A DNA stretch of 64,000 nt from contig CM022303.1 of NCBI GenBank assembly GCA_011799875.1, positions 62,577,202 to 62,641,201 of the forward strand, written 5' to 3'. Every line of letters begins with the position of its first letter. Within the stretch, counting starts at the first letter, position 1. The stretch comes from Thinopyrum elongatum (Eukaryota; Streptophyta; Magnoliopsida; Poales; Poaceae). The notes beneath the pieces were generated by a model, which saw only the letters and a program-made list of their open reading frames with translations, made no database searches and was not told where the DNA came from. Positions 10,735-19,954 of this stretch are shown piece by piece. A program made the position numbers and the translations under genes.

Positions 10735-10937
10735 TCATTAGTCCCGATTCGATTACGGCCCAGTACTAATGTGACCATTAGTTCCAGTTCCAACGGCTAG
10801 GGCGCGGGCATCATTAGTCCTGGTTCCTGGCGTACCTCTAGTCCCGGTTTGTGATACAAACCGGGACTAAAGAGGCGGTGGCAGGCTGGCTAGAGGAACA
10901 CCGTTAGTCCCGGTTTGGGTCACCAACCGGGACTAAA
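10735..10937. repeat. Left subterminal foldbacks of E2
   Basis: ATTAGTCCCGATTCG, TAGTCCCGGTTTGTG with CACAAACCGGGACTAAAG-like mirrors, and TTAGTCCCGGTTTGGG with CCAACCGGGACTAAAG lie close together. They match the internal arrays at 3401 and 30487. Copy B has one more pair (47520-47680). Confidence 0.85.
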
Positions 10938-10944
10938 GATGGCC

Positions 10945-10955
10945 CTGTATAAACC
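10945..10955 (+). promoter_or_regulatory. TATA box at the E2 left end
   Basis: CTGTATAAACC follows the last foldback by about 8 bp and precedes a C/T-rich leader. It is kept at 47688. Confidence 0.6.
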
Positions 10956-11440
10956 CTTCTTCCAGCCCGAGCCCACTTTCCCCTTTCCTCTCCTCTCTGT
11001 TCTTCCCCTCTTACTCGAGCTCATCCTCCATTTTTGCCAAAATTTGTCAAGATTTGAAGGCACCCCATCCATCCAAGTGTTCACAAAGGTTAGCAATTTT
11101 GTCCTTTCATCTCTCATTGCTAGACTAGCACTTGCAATGCTCTATAAGTATAGTGTTTTGTGGGTTTTAGTTTGGGAGTAATTATATGTGGGAGTTTATT
11201 TGATTTATATGCAATTTGAGCTCAAATTAACTTCTTAGTTTGCATATGTAGGTGTGGTTTACTTAGTGCCATCCCGTCCCAGTCCTAACCACCGTCGATC
11301 GCCCGCACCGTCCCGTTGCCAGCACCACCTTGGTGAGCCTCTTGTTCTTATCCTTTTTATTAAAAAAAAAATCATGTTTGTGTGATTTAGATAGTTACTT
11401 GTATAATTTTCTTACCTATATGGTTGTTTGTTTTACATAG

Positions 11441-11892
11441 TGGCATAGTTTTGATATCCGTCCCCGTCGGCCCTCGTCCGGTTTATGATTCGGATGTGGT
11501 ACATATATTCTCTTTTAATACTATTTGTTGCATTTCGTGTTTATGACAATTATGCCCATCAAGTTGACATAGATATTTTTATCTAGGAGGTATGTGAACC
11601 GGAAATTGCAACCGACCCTCTTGTCGAGAAGTTAAATTTAGTTGGAAAAGAAAACGAGTATTTGAAAGAAAAATTGAAAAGAATTGAAGAAGAGAAGATG
11701 AAACTGGAGTTGTATGTTGCCGATGTCGTCGATGATCACAAGATCAAGATGGATGCAATGCACTTGAAGATTAGAAAGATTAAAAAATATGCCGTTAATA
11801 AAGAGGCTTGGTATCACTATGCTGTTGGATCAATTGTTACCTTAGTTGCGATCTTGATCGCATTTGTTGTTGCATTTAAATGCTTTAGCTAG
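11441..11892 (+). CDS. Coiled-coil protein with C-terminal membrane helix
   Basis: Two exons can be seen: 11441-11498 (acceptor TTTTACATAG, donor GTGGTACAT) and 11587-11892 (acceptor TTTTTATCTAG). An earlier exon may end at 11331 (TTG then GTGAGC). The last exon codes for a Lys/Glu heptad-rich coiled coil (LVGKENEYLKEKLKRIEEEK) and then a single hydrophobic helix (GSIVTLVAILIAFVVAF) ending FKCFS, as in a tail-anchored protein. It lies just upstream of TNP2 on the same strand, between the element promoter and the transposase. The last exon is open in this copy, and copy B has a stop. The function is unknown and the start codon is not determined. Confidence 0.6.
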
Positions 11893-11965
11893 AGATTTTG
11901 TATGTTGTTTTATGAAAATAAGTGTGTATGAACTTGTATTAATTTGGTCTTTTTGGTGTTGTGTA

Positions 11966-13730
11966 ATGAAGATAAGCCGGCAATGGATGTATGATGACCG
12001 ATGCTCTCCCCAGTTCATTAATGGCGTGCGTACTTTTCTGGTTGCAGCTGAGGCAAACAAGCAGGCAGATGGTTTTATGTGTTGTCTATGTGCTGTCTGT
12101 AAGAATGATCACAATTACTCTAACTCAAGAACCATTCACGTCCATCTGTTTACGTCCGGTTTCATGTCCGGCTATAACAGTTGGACCAAGCATGGATAAA
12201 GAGTGGTTCTAATGGAAGAGAATGAAGAAGAAGAGGATGATGACAGCTATCCTGGCCATGGGTTCCCTGAATACGATGGTACAACAATGGGAGAAGAAGC
12301 TAAAGAAGAGGCATCAGATGAGCCCGCTGATGATCTTTGTCGGGCCATTGCTGATGCAAAGAGAAACTACGCAATTGAAAAGGAGAAGCTGAAGTTGCAG
12401 CGGATGTTAGAGGATCACAAGAAATTATTGTACCCAAATTGCGAAGATGATAAGAAAAAAATCTGGGTACCACACTGGAATTGCCGCAATGGAAGGCAGA
12501 GAATGGTGTATCTGACAAGGAATTTGAAAAGTTGCTGATAATGTTAAAGAAAATGCTTCCAAATGACAACGAATTGCCCGACAATACGTACAGAGCAAAG
12601 AAAGCTGTCTGCCCTCTAGGATTAGAGGTGCGGAAGATACATGCATGCCCTAATGACTGCATCCTCTACCGCGGTGAGTACGAAAATTTGAGTGCATGCC
12701 CGGTATGCAGTGCATTGCGCTATAAGATCAGCCGCGATGACCCTGGTGACGATGTTGAGGGCGAGCGCCCCAGGAAGAGGATTCCTGTCAAGGTGATATG
12801 GTATGCTCCTATATTACCACGGTTGAAACGTTTGTTCCAAAATAAAGAGCATGCCAAGTTGATGCGATGGCACAAAAAAGACCGTAAGAAAGATGGGAAG
12901 TTGAGAGTACCCGCTGACGGGTCGCAGTGAAGAAAAATCAAGAGAAAGTTGGAGGACTTTGCAGATGACGCAAGGAACGTATGGTTTGGTTTAAGTGCAG
13001 ATGGCATTAATCCTTTTGGGGAGCAGAGCAGCAATCATAGCGCCTGCCCTGTGACTCTATGTATCTATAACCTTCCTTCTTGGTTGTGCATGAAGCGGAA
13101 GTACATTATGATGCCAGTGCTCATCCAAGGCCCCAACCAACCTGGCAACGACATTGATGTGTACCTAAGGCCATTAGTTGAAGAATTTTTATAGCTGTGG
13201 AACAAAAAAGGTGTACGTGTGTGGGATGAGCACAAACAGCTAGAATTTGACCTACGAGCGTTGCTGTTTGTAACCATCAATGATTGGCTTGCTCTCAGTA
13301 ACCTCTCAGGACAGAAAAATAAGGGATACCACGCATGCACGCACTGTTTAGATGACACCCAAAGTATATATTTGGGTAAATGTAAGAAGAATGTGTACCC
13401 GGGACATCGTCGATTTCTTCCGATCAATCATCTCTTAAGAAAGAAAGGCAAGTATTTCAAAGGTGAGGCAGATCACCGGAAGAAGCCTCGCCACCGTACT
13501 GGTGCTGATATACTTGATATGGTCATGGATTTAAAAGTAATCTTTGGAAAGGGTCCTGGCGGACAATCTTTTCTGAATGACGCTGACGGACGCACACCCA
13601 TGTGGAAGAAGAAATCTATATTTTGGGACCTACCCTATTGGAAAGACCTAGATGTCCGCTCTGCAATTGACGTGATGCACGTGACGAAGAATCTTTGCGT
13701 GAACCTGCTAGGCTTCTTGGGCGTGTATGG
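11966..13730 (+). pseudogene. TNP2-like CACTA transposase, N-terminal and central part
   Basis: The ATG at 11966 opens a transposase-associated domain (Cys/His pattern MCCLCAVCKN, then HVHLFTSGFMSGYNSWTKHG). An acidic linker follows, then a Transposase_21-type core (HACPNDCILYRGEYENL, CPVCSALRYK, CIYNLPSWLCMKRKYIMMP, WPALSNLSG-like, DVMHVTKNLCVNLLGF). It is broken by TAA at 12197-12199, a frameshift in the A run near 12455, TGA at 12928-12930 and TAG at 13192-13194, and is cut by the LTR at 13731. The rest of the protein resumes at 27460. The first two lesions and the TGA are also in copy B. Confidence 0.88.
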
Positions 13731-15587
13731 TGTAACACCCCCGGTGGTTAATTACAGTAATCACCCTTTTGATTATGCCATGTCATCATGTTTAACAGTG
13801 CATGACCATCATTAGCATTATATTGCATTTCAACTCCTAAGTCAAAATCCAAATTTAAATGAAAGTGGAAAATAAAAGTTGTGCAACATAGAAACTAAAA
13901 TGTTTGATAAATAACAAATATTGCAGAGACTATTCTAAAATTGAAACCAACGATTAATAAAATAATTAGGTGGCTCAAACATTATCAAAACAGTAAGGTT
14001 TAATGCATTTTAATTATTATAAAATTTGTGTGAACTCCATTTGCCTCCAAACTAATTTTTGGTAGTAGTAGAGGATGCCTAGTAATTTTTGGAACCATTC
14101 CTATGTTTTACAAAATTCAATTTGAGGCCTAACAATTTACTAAACAGAGATATTTGAATAAATAAAAGAAAAGACAAAAGAAAACAAACAGAAAAATGAA
14201 AGAAAAAGAAACCCCCCCCCCCAAAAACCCCCCCCCCCCCCGGCCCAACTGGGCCACGGCCACCAGGCCGGCCCAGCTCCCCCTCTCTATATGGCCTCCC
14301 CCAGGAGGCCACCAAACCCTACCCCCCCACCGCCAGCCACTCCCCCCCACGCTACTCTCTCTCTCTCTCCCTCACCCGATCCAAAACGGATCGGGATCGG
14401 GCCGTCGCCGCACGCCACCCCCGCCTCCCTCGCTGGCGCCCCCGCCCCCCCGACGCCGGCGCCCCTCCCCAACACCACCTCCCCACCCCCGCCCCTCCGT
14501 CACCCCGCTGCTCCTCCCCGTACCCTCCGCTTCCCCGCCGGCCATCGCCTCCTCGAGCCCCCTCCTCGTGAGCCACCTCTCCCCCAGCCCCTCGCCCCCT
14601 CGCCGTGGACGCCGCGCCGGGCCTCGCCCCGACCGCGCCCGCGCGCGCCCAGGCCGCGCTCGGCCCCGCCCCGGCCGCGCTTGATCGCCTCCTCCGCGCC
14701 TCGCCTCTGCCTCGCCTCGCTCCGCCCCGCAGCCGCACGCCGCTCCCTGCCTGCCGAGCCCGCGCCCCTCGCCCCGCTGCAGCCGCAGCCGCCGCTCGCC
14801 CGCGCGCGCTGCCCCGCCCCCTCGCCGTGCCGCTCCGGCGCCGGCCTGCGCCCCGGCGACCGCTCGCCCGCACGCCCGGGTCCAGGCGACCTGGCGCCCG
14901 CACACTCGTGCCCGCTCGCTGTGGCCTCCGGGCCACCGACAGTCGGGCCCCACCCCCCCAGAGCCACTGACCGCGGGGCCCAACCCCCTAGCCCAATGAC
15001 GTGTGGGGCCTAGCCCCTAGATTTAAAAAAAATGAAAATGAAAATAAAAATATAAAATTAAAATTATTAAATATTTAATTAAATTAATTAATTAATTAGT
15101 TTAATTAATCCTTCTTAATTAGTCTAATTAATTAGTTAGTTTAATTAATCAGTAATTAATTAGCTAAACCCTAATTAACCTAATAGAGTATGACAGGTGG
15201 GACCCACTGGTCCTGACGTCATGCTGACGTCAGCAAACACTGTTTCGGATAATGTTAATTTAAATAATTAAATAAATTCCAAAAAATTAATAAAAACTTT
15301 AGAAAATCATATTAAATAATCCGTAGCTCAGATCGAAAAATTTTGTACATGAAAGTTGCTCAGAACGACGAGACGAATCCGAACTCGCGGTCTGTTCGTC
15401 CGTCACATGTCCCTAACTATCCGAACATGCAACCGTTCCCCTCCGGTCATCTGTCTGACAAATGTCCGGAACCGGGAAAACATTCCCGGATGGATCCCCC
15501 CTTCCTCGGTGACATGCAACCATACGTTAGGACACACCCGGCACTGCATATTGTCAGGTCGTACTTTGTGTTGTACTTGTTCGCTAT

Positions 15588-15597
15588 GTATTTATAC
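15588..15597 (+). promoter_or_regulatory. Probable TATA box of LTR 1
   Basis: GTATTTATAC lies about 1.86 kb into the LTR, with a C/T-rich stretch after it. It is kept in LTR 2 (25348) and in the solo LTR (56237-56250, minus strand). Confidence 0.5.
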
Positions 15598-15626
15598 TGT
15601 TTCCTCCCCCTCTGCTCTCTCGGTAG

Positions 15627-17397
15627 CCCCCGACACCGACGTCGTCCCCGAGGCCGACGCAGCTCCGGAGCCCGAAGACACCATTGACGACCTTGCCCTT
15701 GCCGCCGAGCAACCAGGCAAGCCCCCCCTTTTATCAACCCGATATCGCCCATTCTATTTCTCATGCTTGTATTAGAATTTCTGCTGCTGCTGCTTTACCT
15801 ATTCTGATGCATAGCCTGTTTATTGTATCCTGCTGTTGATAATTACCTGCATATCCTAAACTGCTTAGTATAGGCTGGGTAGAGACCTATCAGTGACCCC
15901 ACTTATCCCGACTGCCGCGCTGGATTGTCAGAAGACCCGATCAACGGGATTGAAGACCAGGCCCCGGCACCGCACATCACCCCCCCTTAGTTGTAACGAC
16001 ACTGCAGCGTTACTATCGAGTGTCGAGGGTGATACCTCGTGTAGCACTTCTGATGTTAACTCTGTAGAGTAGCTATTCGGTCGTGGTCATCGAGGGTGAT
16101 TCCTCCTTCACCGCTTCCGATAACGACGCCGTCGTACAACACCTCAAGTGTGAACTCAGCGAGGGTGATTCCTCCGAGTTCACCTTGACGGATACATCGA
16201 GTAGGAATCCAACGAGGGTGATACCTCGGATTCCCCTGATGTTATGGACACATGGATACTTGGACTGTACTATTGTTACCTGGAAAGGCGGGTCGACCCT
16301 GAGGGGTACCCGCGTGTGATGTGAAGACGGGTTGCCTGTATGGTGCCCGAGTGATGAATACGAGGCGCGACCGGACATTCTTAACCCTTGCAGCAAGTCC
16401 TCGAGACGGGGCGACGGGGTCACATCTTTCGTGAGTCTCTGCTCGTTACCGCAAGCCCTAGTCCATTAATGATTTGGATATTTGATCCGAGCAGGTCTCT
16501 GGCCTGATAGCACTAACCATCACGTGGGCATAGTATGGGCGTTCTGCATCGTAGCATCAGCCGAAAGCTCTGTCAGACGTCTAGTTCAGCCTTGCGGCCG
16601 GCACGGACCGGCGCCCCCCTGGTGCCTGGCTTTCCCCTGCACGCAACGACTCGGAGTGCACAGGGCGATGGCCCAAGACCTCTGAGCGCTTAGGATGTAG
16701 ACCGACGGGGACCTCTCTGCTGAGCTCTAGGTAGGGTTGCGATGTGTCGTTTGGCCGAGGCCGGGCATGACCCAGGAAAGTGTGTCCAGCCGGAGTTAAT
16801 CGAGCGTGTTGGGTAAGTTGGTGCACCCCTACAGGGAAGAACACTTCTATCGATAGCCGGTCCTACGGTAAAGGACACTCTGAGTTGTATCCTGATTGAT
16901 ACATTTTAGAACTGGATACTTGGATACTATGGCTCTGGGATTGCTTCTCGCAGGGAGTCGAGAAGGGATCTCAGGACGAGGTTGATGACTGTATGGCTCT
17001 GGGATTGCTTTCTCGCAGGGAGTCGAGAAAGGATCTCTGGGTGAGGTTGAGACTTAAGGATACTACTACATTATATTGTACTGTGCTACTCTCTTCTATT
17101 GCTGCAAGACCTCTGAAGATGCTAGTCTTCGATAGGACTAGGCCTCCTCTCTATTCTGGCATTTCTGCAGCCCAGTCCACATATACAGCCTCTCATTGAA
17201 AATGTTGCATATGTAGTGTAGATCCTTGCTTGCTGAGTACTTCTGAGTACTCACGGTTGCTTTGTTTTCGTTTTCTCCCCATATCAGTTTGACGTGACCA
17301 AGATGACGGAGCCCCTGAGACAGATGCCCCGTCGATCGACTACTACTACTACCCAGAGGATGGATACTGCTACGAGTTGACTGACGACCAGGAGTAG
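15627..17397 (+). CDS. Split acidic mini-ORF inside LTR 1 (candidate)
   Basis: Exon a is 15627-15716, preceded by a C/T-rich tract and GGTAG. It ends CCAG followed by GCAAGC, the consensus of a GC-type donor. Exon b is 17303-17397 and ends at TAG. The joined frame is acidic (PDTDVVPEADAAPEPED), then tyrosine-rich (YYYYPEDGYCYELTDDQE). LTR 2 and the diverged solo LTR share the same exon ends, the same phase and the same C-terminal TDDQE-stop. No ATG lies in exon a downstream of the likely start site, so translation would need an upstream exon or a non-ATG start. I do not recognise the product. It may instead be a captured or fossil exon pair. Confidence 0.4.
16024..16228. promoter_or_regulatory. 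Four copies of a GAGGGTGATNCCTC motif in LTR 1
   Basis: CGAGGGTGATACCTCG occurs at 16024, CGAGGGTGATTCCTC at 16091 and 16160, and CGAGGGTGATACCTCG at 16213. The motif is a near-palindrome (CGAGG...CCTCG). Copies are kept in LTR 2 (25783, 25851, 25920, 25973) and in the solo LTR in reverse orientation (about 55610-55810). It is a candidate protein binding site. Confidence 0.5.
16928..17050. repeat. Direct repeat of about 65 bp in the LTR
   Basis: TATGGCTCTGGGATTGCTT, then CTCGCAGGGAGTCGAGAA and GGATCTC, occurs twice (from 16928 and from 16993). LTR 2 has the same pair (26688, 26753). Confidence 0.8.
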
Positions 17398-17699
17398 GTT
17401 CGGAGGGTCCCAGGCAGGAGGCCTACGCCTTTCGATCGTAGTGTTTTATTTTGCCCTGCCTTTCTAAAGGCCTTTCTGTTTCTCTTTTAATATCTGTACT
17501 CCGATATCTGATGCTTCCGCTGACGCTTGTACGCAAGCTTATGTATTCGAGCCCTCCAGGCCCCTGGCTTGTAATATAAAGCTTGTATGACTTTATTTAT
17601 GTTTTAGAGTTGTGTTGTGATATCTTCCCATGAGTCCTTAGGCTTGATCGTGTGCATTTGCGTGTATGATTAGTGCACGATTGAGCCGGGGGCGTCACA

Positions 17700-18405
17700 T
17701 ATGGGAAGACAAAAGATACACCGGAGGCACGGGAGGACCAACAACGTATGCACGAAAAATACGGCATGCATCCAAAGCAGTATCAGGGTCCTGCCAGCTA
17801 CGCTCTTACCAAATAAAAGAAGCAAATCTTCTTTGAATGCCTGCTCAGTATGAAGGTCCCGTCTGGCTTCTCGTCGAATATAAAGGGAATAATAAATATG
17901 GCAGAGAAAAAGTTCCAGAACCTAATGTCCCATGACTGCCACGTGATTATGACGCAACTGCTTCCGGTTGCATTGAGGGGGCTTCTACCGGACAATGTTC
18001 GATTAGCCATTGTGAAGCTATGTGCATTCCTCAATGCAATCTCTCAGAAGGTAATCGATCCAGAAATCCTACCAAAGTTACAGAATGATTTGGTGCAATG
18101 TCTTGTTAGTTTCGAGTTGGTGTTCCCACCATTCTTCTTCAATATCATGATGCACGTCCTAGTTCACCTAGTCGAAGAGATTGCCATTCTGTGTCCTGTA
18201 TTTCTACACAATATGTTCCCCTTTAAGAGGTTCATGGGAGTCTTAAAGAAATATGTTCATAACCATGCTAGGCCAGAAGGAAGCATCTTCAAGGGATATG
18301 AAACAAAGGAGGTCATTGAGTTTTGTGTTGACTTTATTCCTGACCTTAAGCCGATTGGTGTTCCTGAATCGTGGCATGAGTGCAGACTTGGTGGAAAAGG
18401 CACGC
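17700..18405 (+). pseudogene. Duplicated TNP2 fragment between the LTR and the PBS
   Basis: This 706-bp piece begins with the target site TATGG and covers the end of the Transposase_21 region and most of DUF4218. It is a near-identical copy of 27460-28166, including the shared TAA in ACCAAATAAAAGAAG. It ends GGCACGC, where the sequence jumps to the last 40 bp of an LTR, sharing only GC at the junction. It is therefore a secondary copy of the right flank of the retrotransposon. Confidence 0.9.
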
Positions 18406-18446
18406 GTGTATGATTAGTGCACGATTGAGCCGGGGGCGTCACAAGT

Positions 18447-18459
18447 TGGTATCAGAGCC
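18447..18459 (+). other. Primer binding site, initiator tRNA-Met type
   Basis: TGGTATCAGAGCC begins three bases after the LTR end (...GTCACA AGT). It matches the usual plant tRNA-Met primer site. It fixes the internal boundary of the LTR. Confidence 0.9.
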
Positions 18460-19060
18460 GACTGCCTGTAGGAACCCCCCTTTCCAACTCCTTGGCCGAA
18501 GTTGAGTCTAGTGGACCAAAACTGTTTTGCTAACTTGGCTGTGTGGCTTACGGGCCCACGTCACCAATTGGGTGGTATTATGATCTTTTACTCCTCGACC
18601 TTTACTCTGGGACTCTGATCTCTCTTCTATTCGGGTTAAATTTTTTACTAACTCCAACATTAGGTTCTCGTGATCACATCCACCCGGTGTTCTGAAAATA
18701 TCCCCCCTTGCTCCTCGATTGTGGGCCAGGTTCTGCTTACAGGATCCTTTTATCGAGGGCACCCTGTGTTGTCACTTGCAGATTCCTCGCTCCAATAGTT
18801 TTCTCCGACGTTGATGTAGCCTTTGCTATGTCTCATTGTGTACTTCCCTACCATGTGCCTGCGCGCCGCCTAGATGTCTAGCCCTCCCTTTTCAACTGTC
18901 GTAATGCCGGATACTAACCGAGGCTATGTGTGGCTTTGAATGTCTGGTGCGAATATGCTGAATTATCTATTGCACTTCCTTCTGTTGTGCGTGATACTTC
19001 ATGAATCATTCCGTACACCTGCAGTTTTTCTTGCTAAACTGCCCCTGTTGATTTGGCAGG
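18460..19060 (+). other. Untranslated leader of the retrotransposon
   Basis: No supported ORF is seen between the primer site and the gag ATG. The region ends TTGGCAGGATGG. Confidence 0.6.
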
Positions 19061-19954
19061 ATGGCTGACGATCCTCCACCTCCACCCTATATTGCCGCAA
19101 TGATGCAGCAGTTTGAATTGAACCGTCAGCTCAACGAGAGTCTGGTAAGACGTTTGGAACGCAACGAGGCTCGCCAGGAGCCTAGACCGATCTCGCTGCG
19201 AGAATTTATGCGCCTCAATCCGTCCGTTTTCCGCAACTCCACCAATCCTATGGATGCTGATGATTGGCTTCGTGACATCCTGTTTGAGATGGAGTCAGCT
19301 AATGTTGCCCCTGACAGTTACGTCACCTTTGCGACATTCCACTTGAAGGGTCCCACTGCCCAATGGTGGGAAAGCCACAAGGCTATGTTGCCTGCAGAGA
19401 CTGTAACCACTTGGCAGGAATTTCAGTCAGCTTTTCATGCACGTTACATTCCTCAAGGTCTGATGGACCAGAAGAAGCAGGAGTTCCGCAAACTCTCACA
19501 AGGCAAAATGACTGTGGATGAATATCAGAGGAAATTCCTTGAATTATCCCGCTATGCTGCGGATGACGTCGACACTGACACTCGCAAGCAGGAGAAATTC
19601 CGTGAAGGACTGCGTATGGATATAAAACTTGCACTTGCTGTCCATGATTGCACAGAATTCGCAACGCTTGTCAGCAAATCTTTCCAAGTTGAAACAACTC
19701 TGACTGAGTACCAGGAGTCACTCAAGCGCACTCATGAAGCTGGCTCATCCTCGGGTCAGCCTATTCAGAAGCGTCGAGTGTGGATCCCTCACAATGTTCA
19801 TCATCAACCTGCTCCAACACAAAGGCCGTCTTATGTTGCACCTCGACTGCCTTCACCGCCGAGACAGCTAACGGTTCATGATGGACCGCCTAATGTTATG
19901 GCTTCTCCTCAGGATGTACCACGTCCTCCTGATGGTCGTACGAAGGGCCATTGA
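19061..19954 (+). pseudogene. gag: Retrotransposon gag
   Basis: The 297-codon frame starts MADDPPPPPYIAAMM and contains a capsid-type core (DWLRDILFEMESANVAPD, TAQWWESHKAM, FHARYIPQGLMDQKKQEFRK). It stops at TGA 19952-19954 within what looks like the second half of a CCHC zinc knuckle (GH, stop, THRC). The upstream cysteines expected at the -5 and -8 positions are Gly and Pro, so the knuckle is decayed. Pol continues in the same frame after the stop. Gag forms the particle core and binds RNA. Confidence 0.85.

Larger units (their letters stand above)
13731..17699 (+). mobile_element. LTR 1, isolated 5' LTR (3969 bp)
   Basis: The LTR starts TGTAACACCC, ends GGCGTCACA, and is flanked by TATGG on both sides (13726-13730 and 17700-17704), a clean 5-bp target-site duplication. 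It is followed by CACTA transposase sequence and not by a primer binding site, so it now looks like a solo LTR. It matches LTR 2 (23428-27459) closely except for a GC-rich block at about 14400-14930. Confidence 0.9.

Noticed and set aside
10915..11181. 88-codon ORF after the E2 left foldbacks
   Set aside because: It starts within the foldback and has no ATG in good context. The region looks like an untranslated leader after the TATA box.
14196..15013. Several long overlapping ORFs on both strands of LTR 1 (up to 240 codons)
   Set aside because: The GC-rich, stop-poor composition opens all frames. LTR 2 does not keep any of them in the same block.
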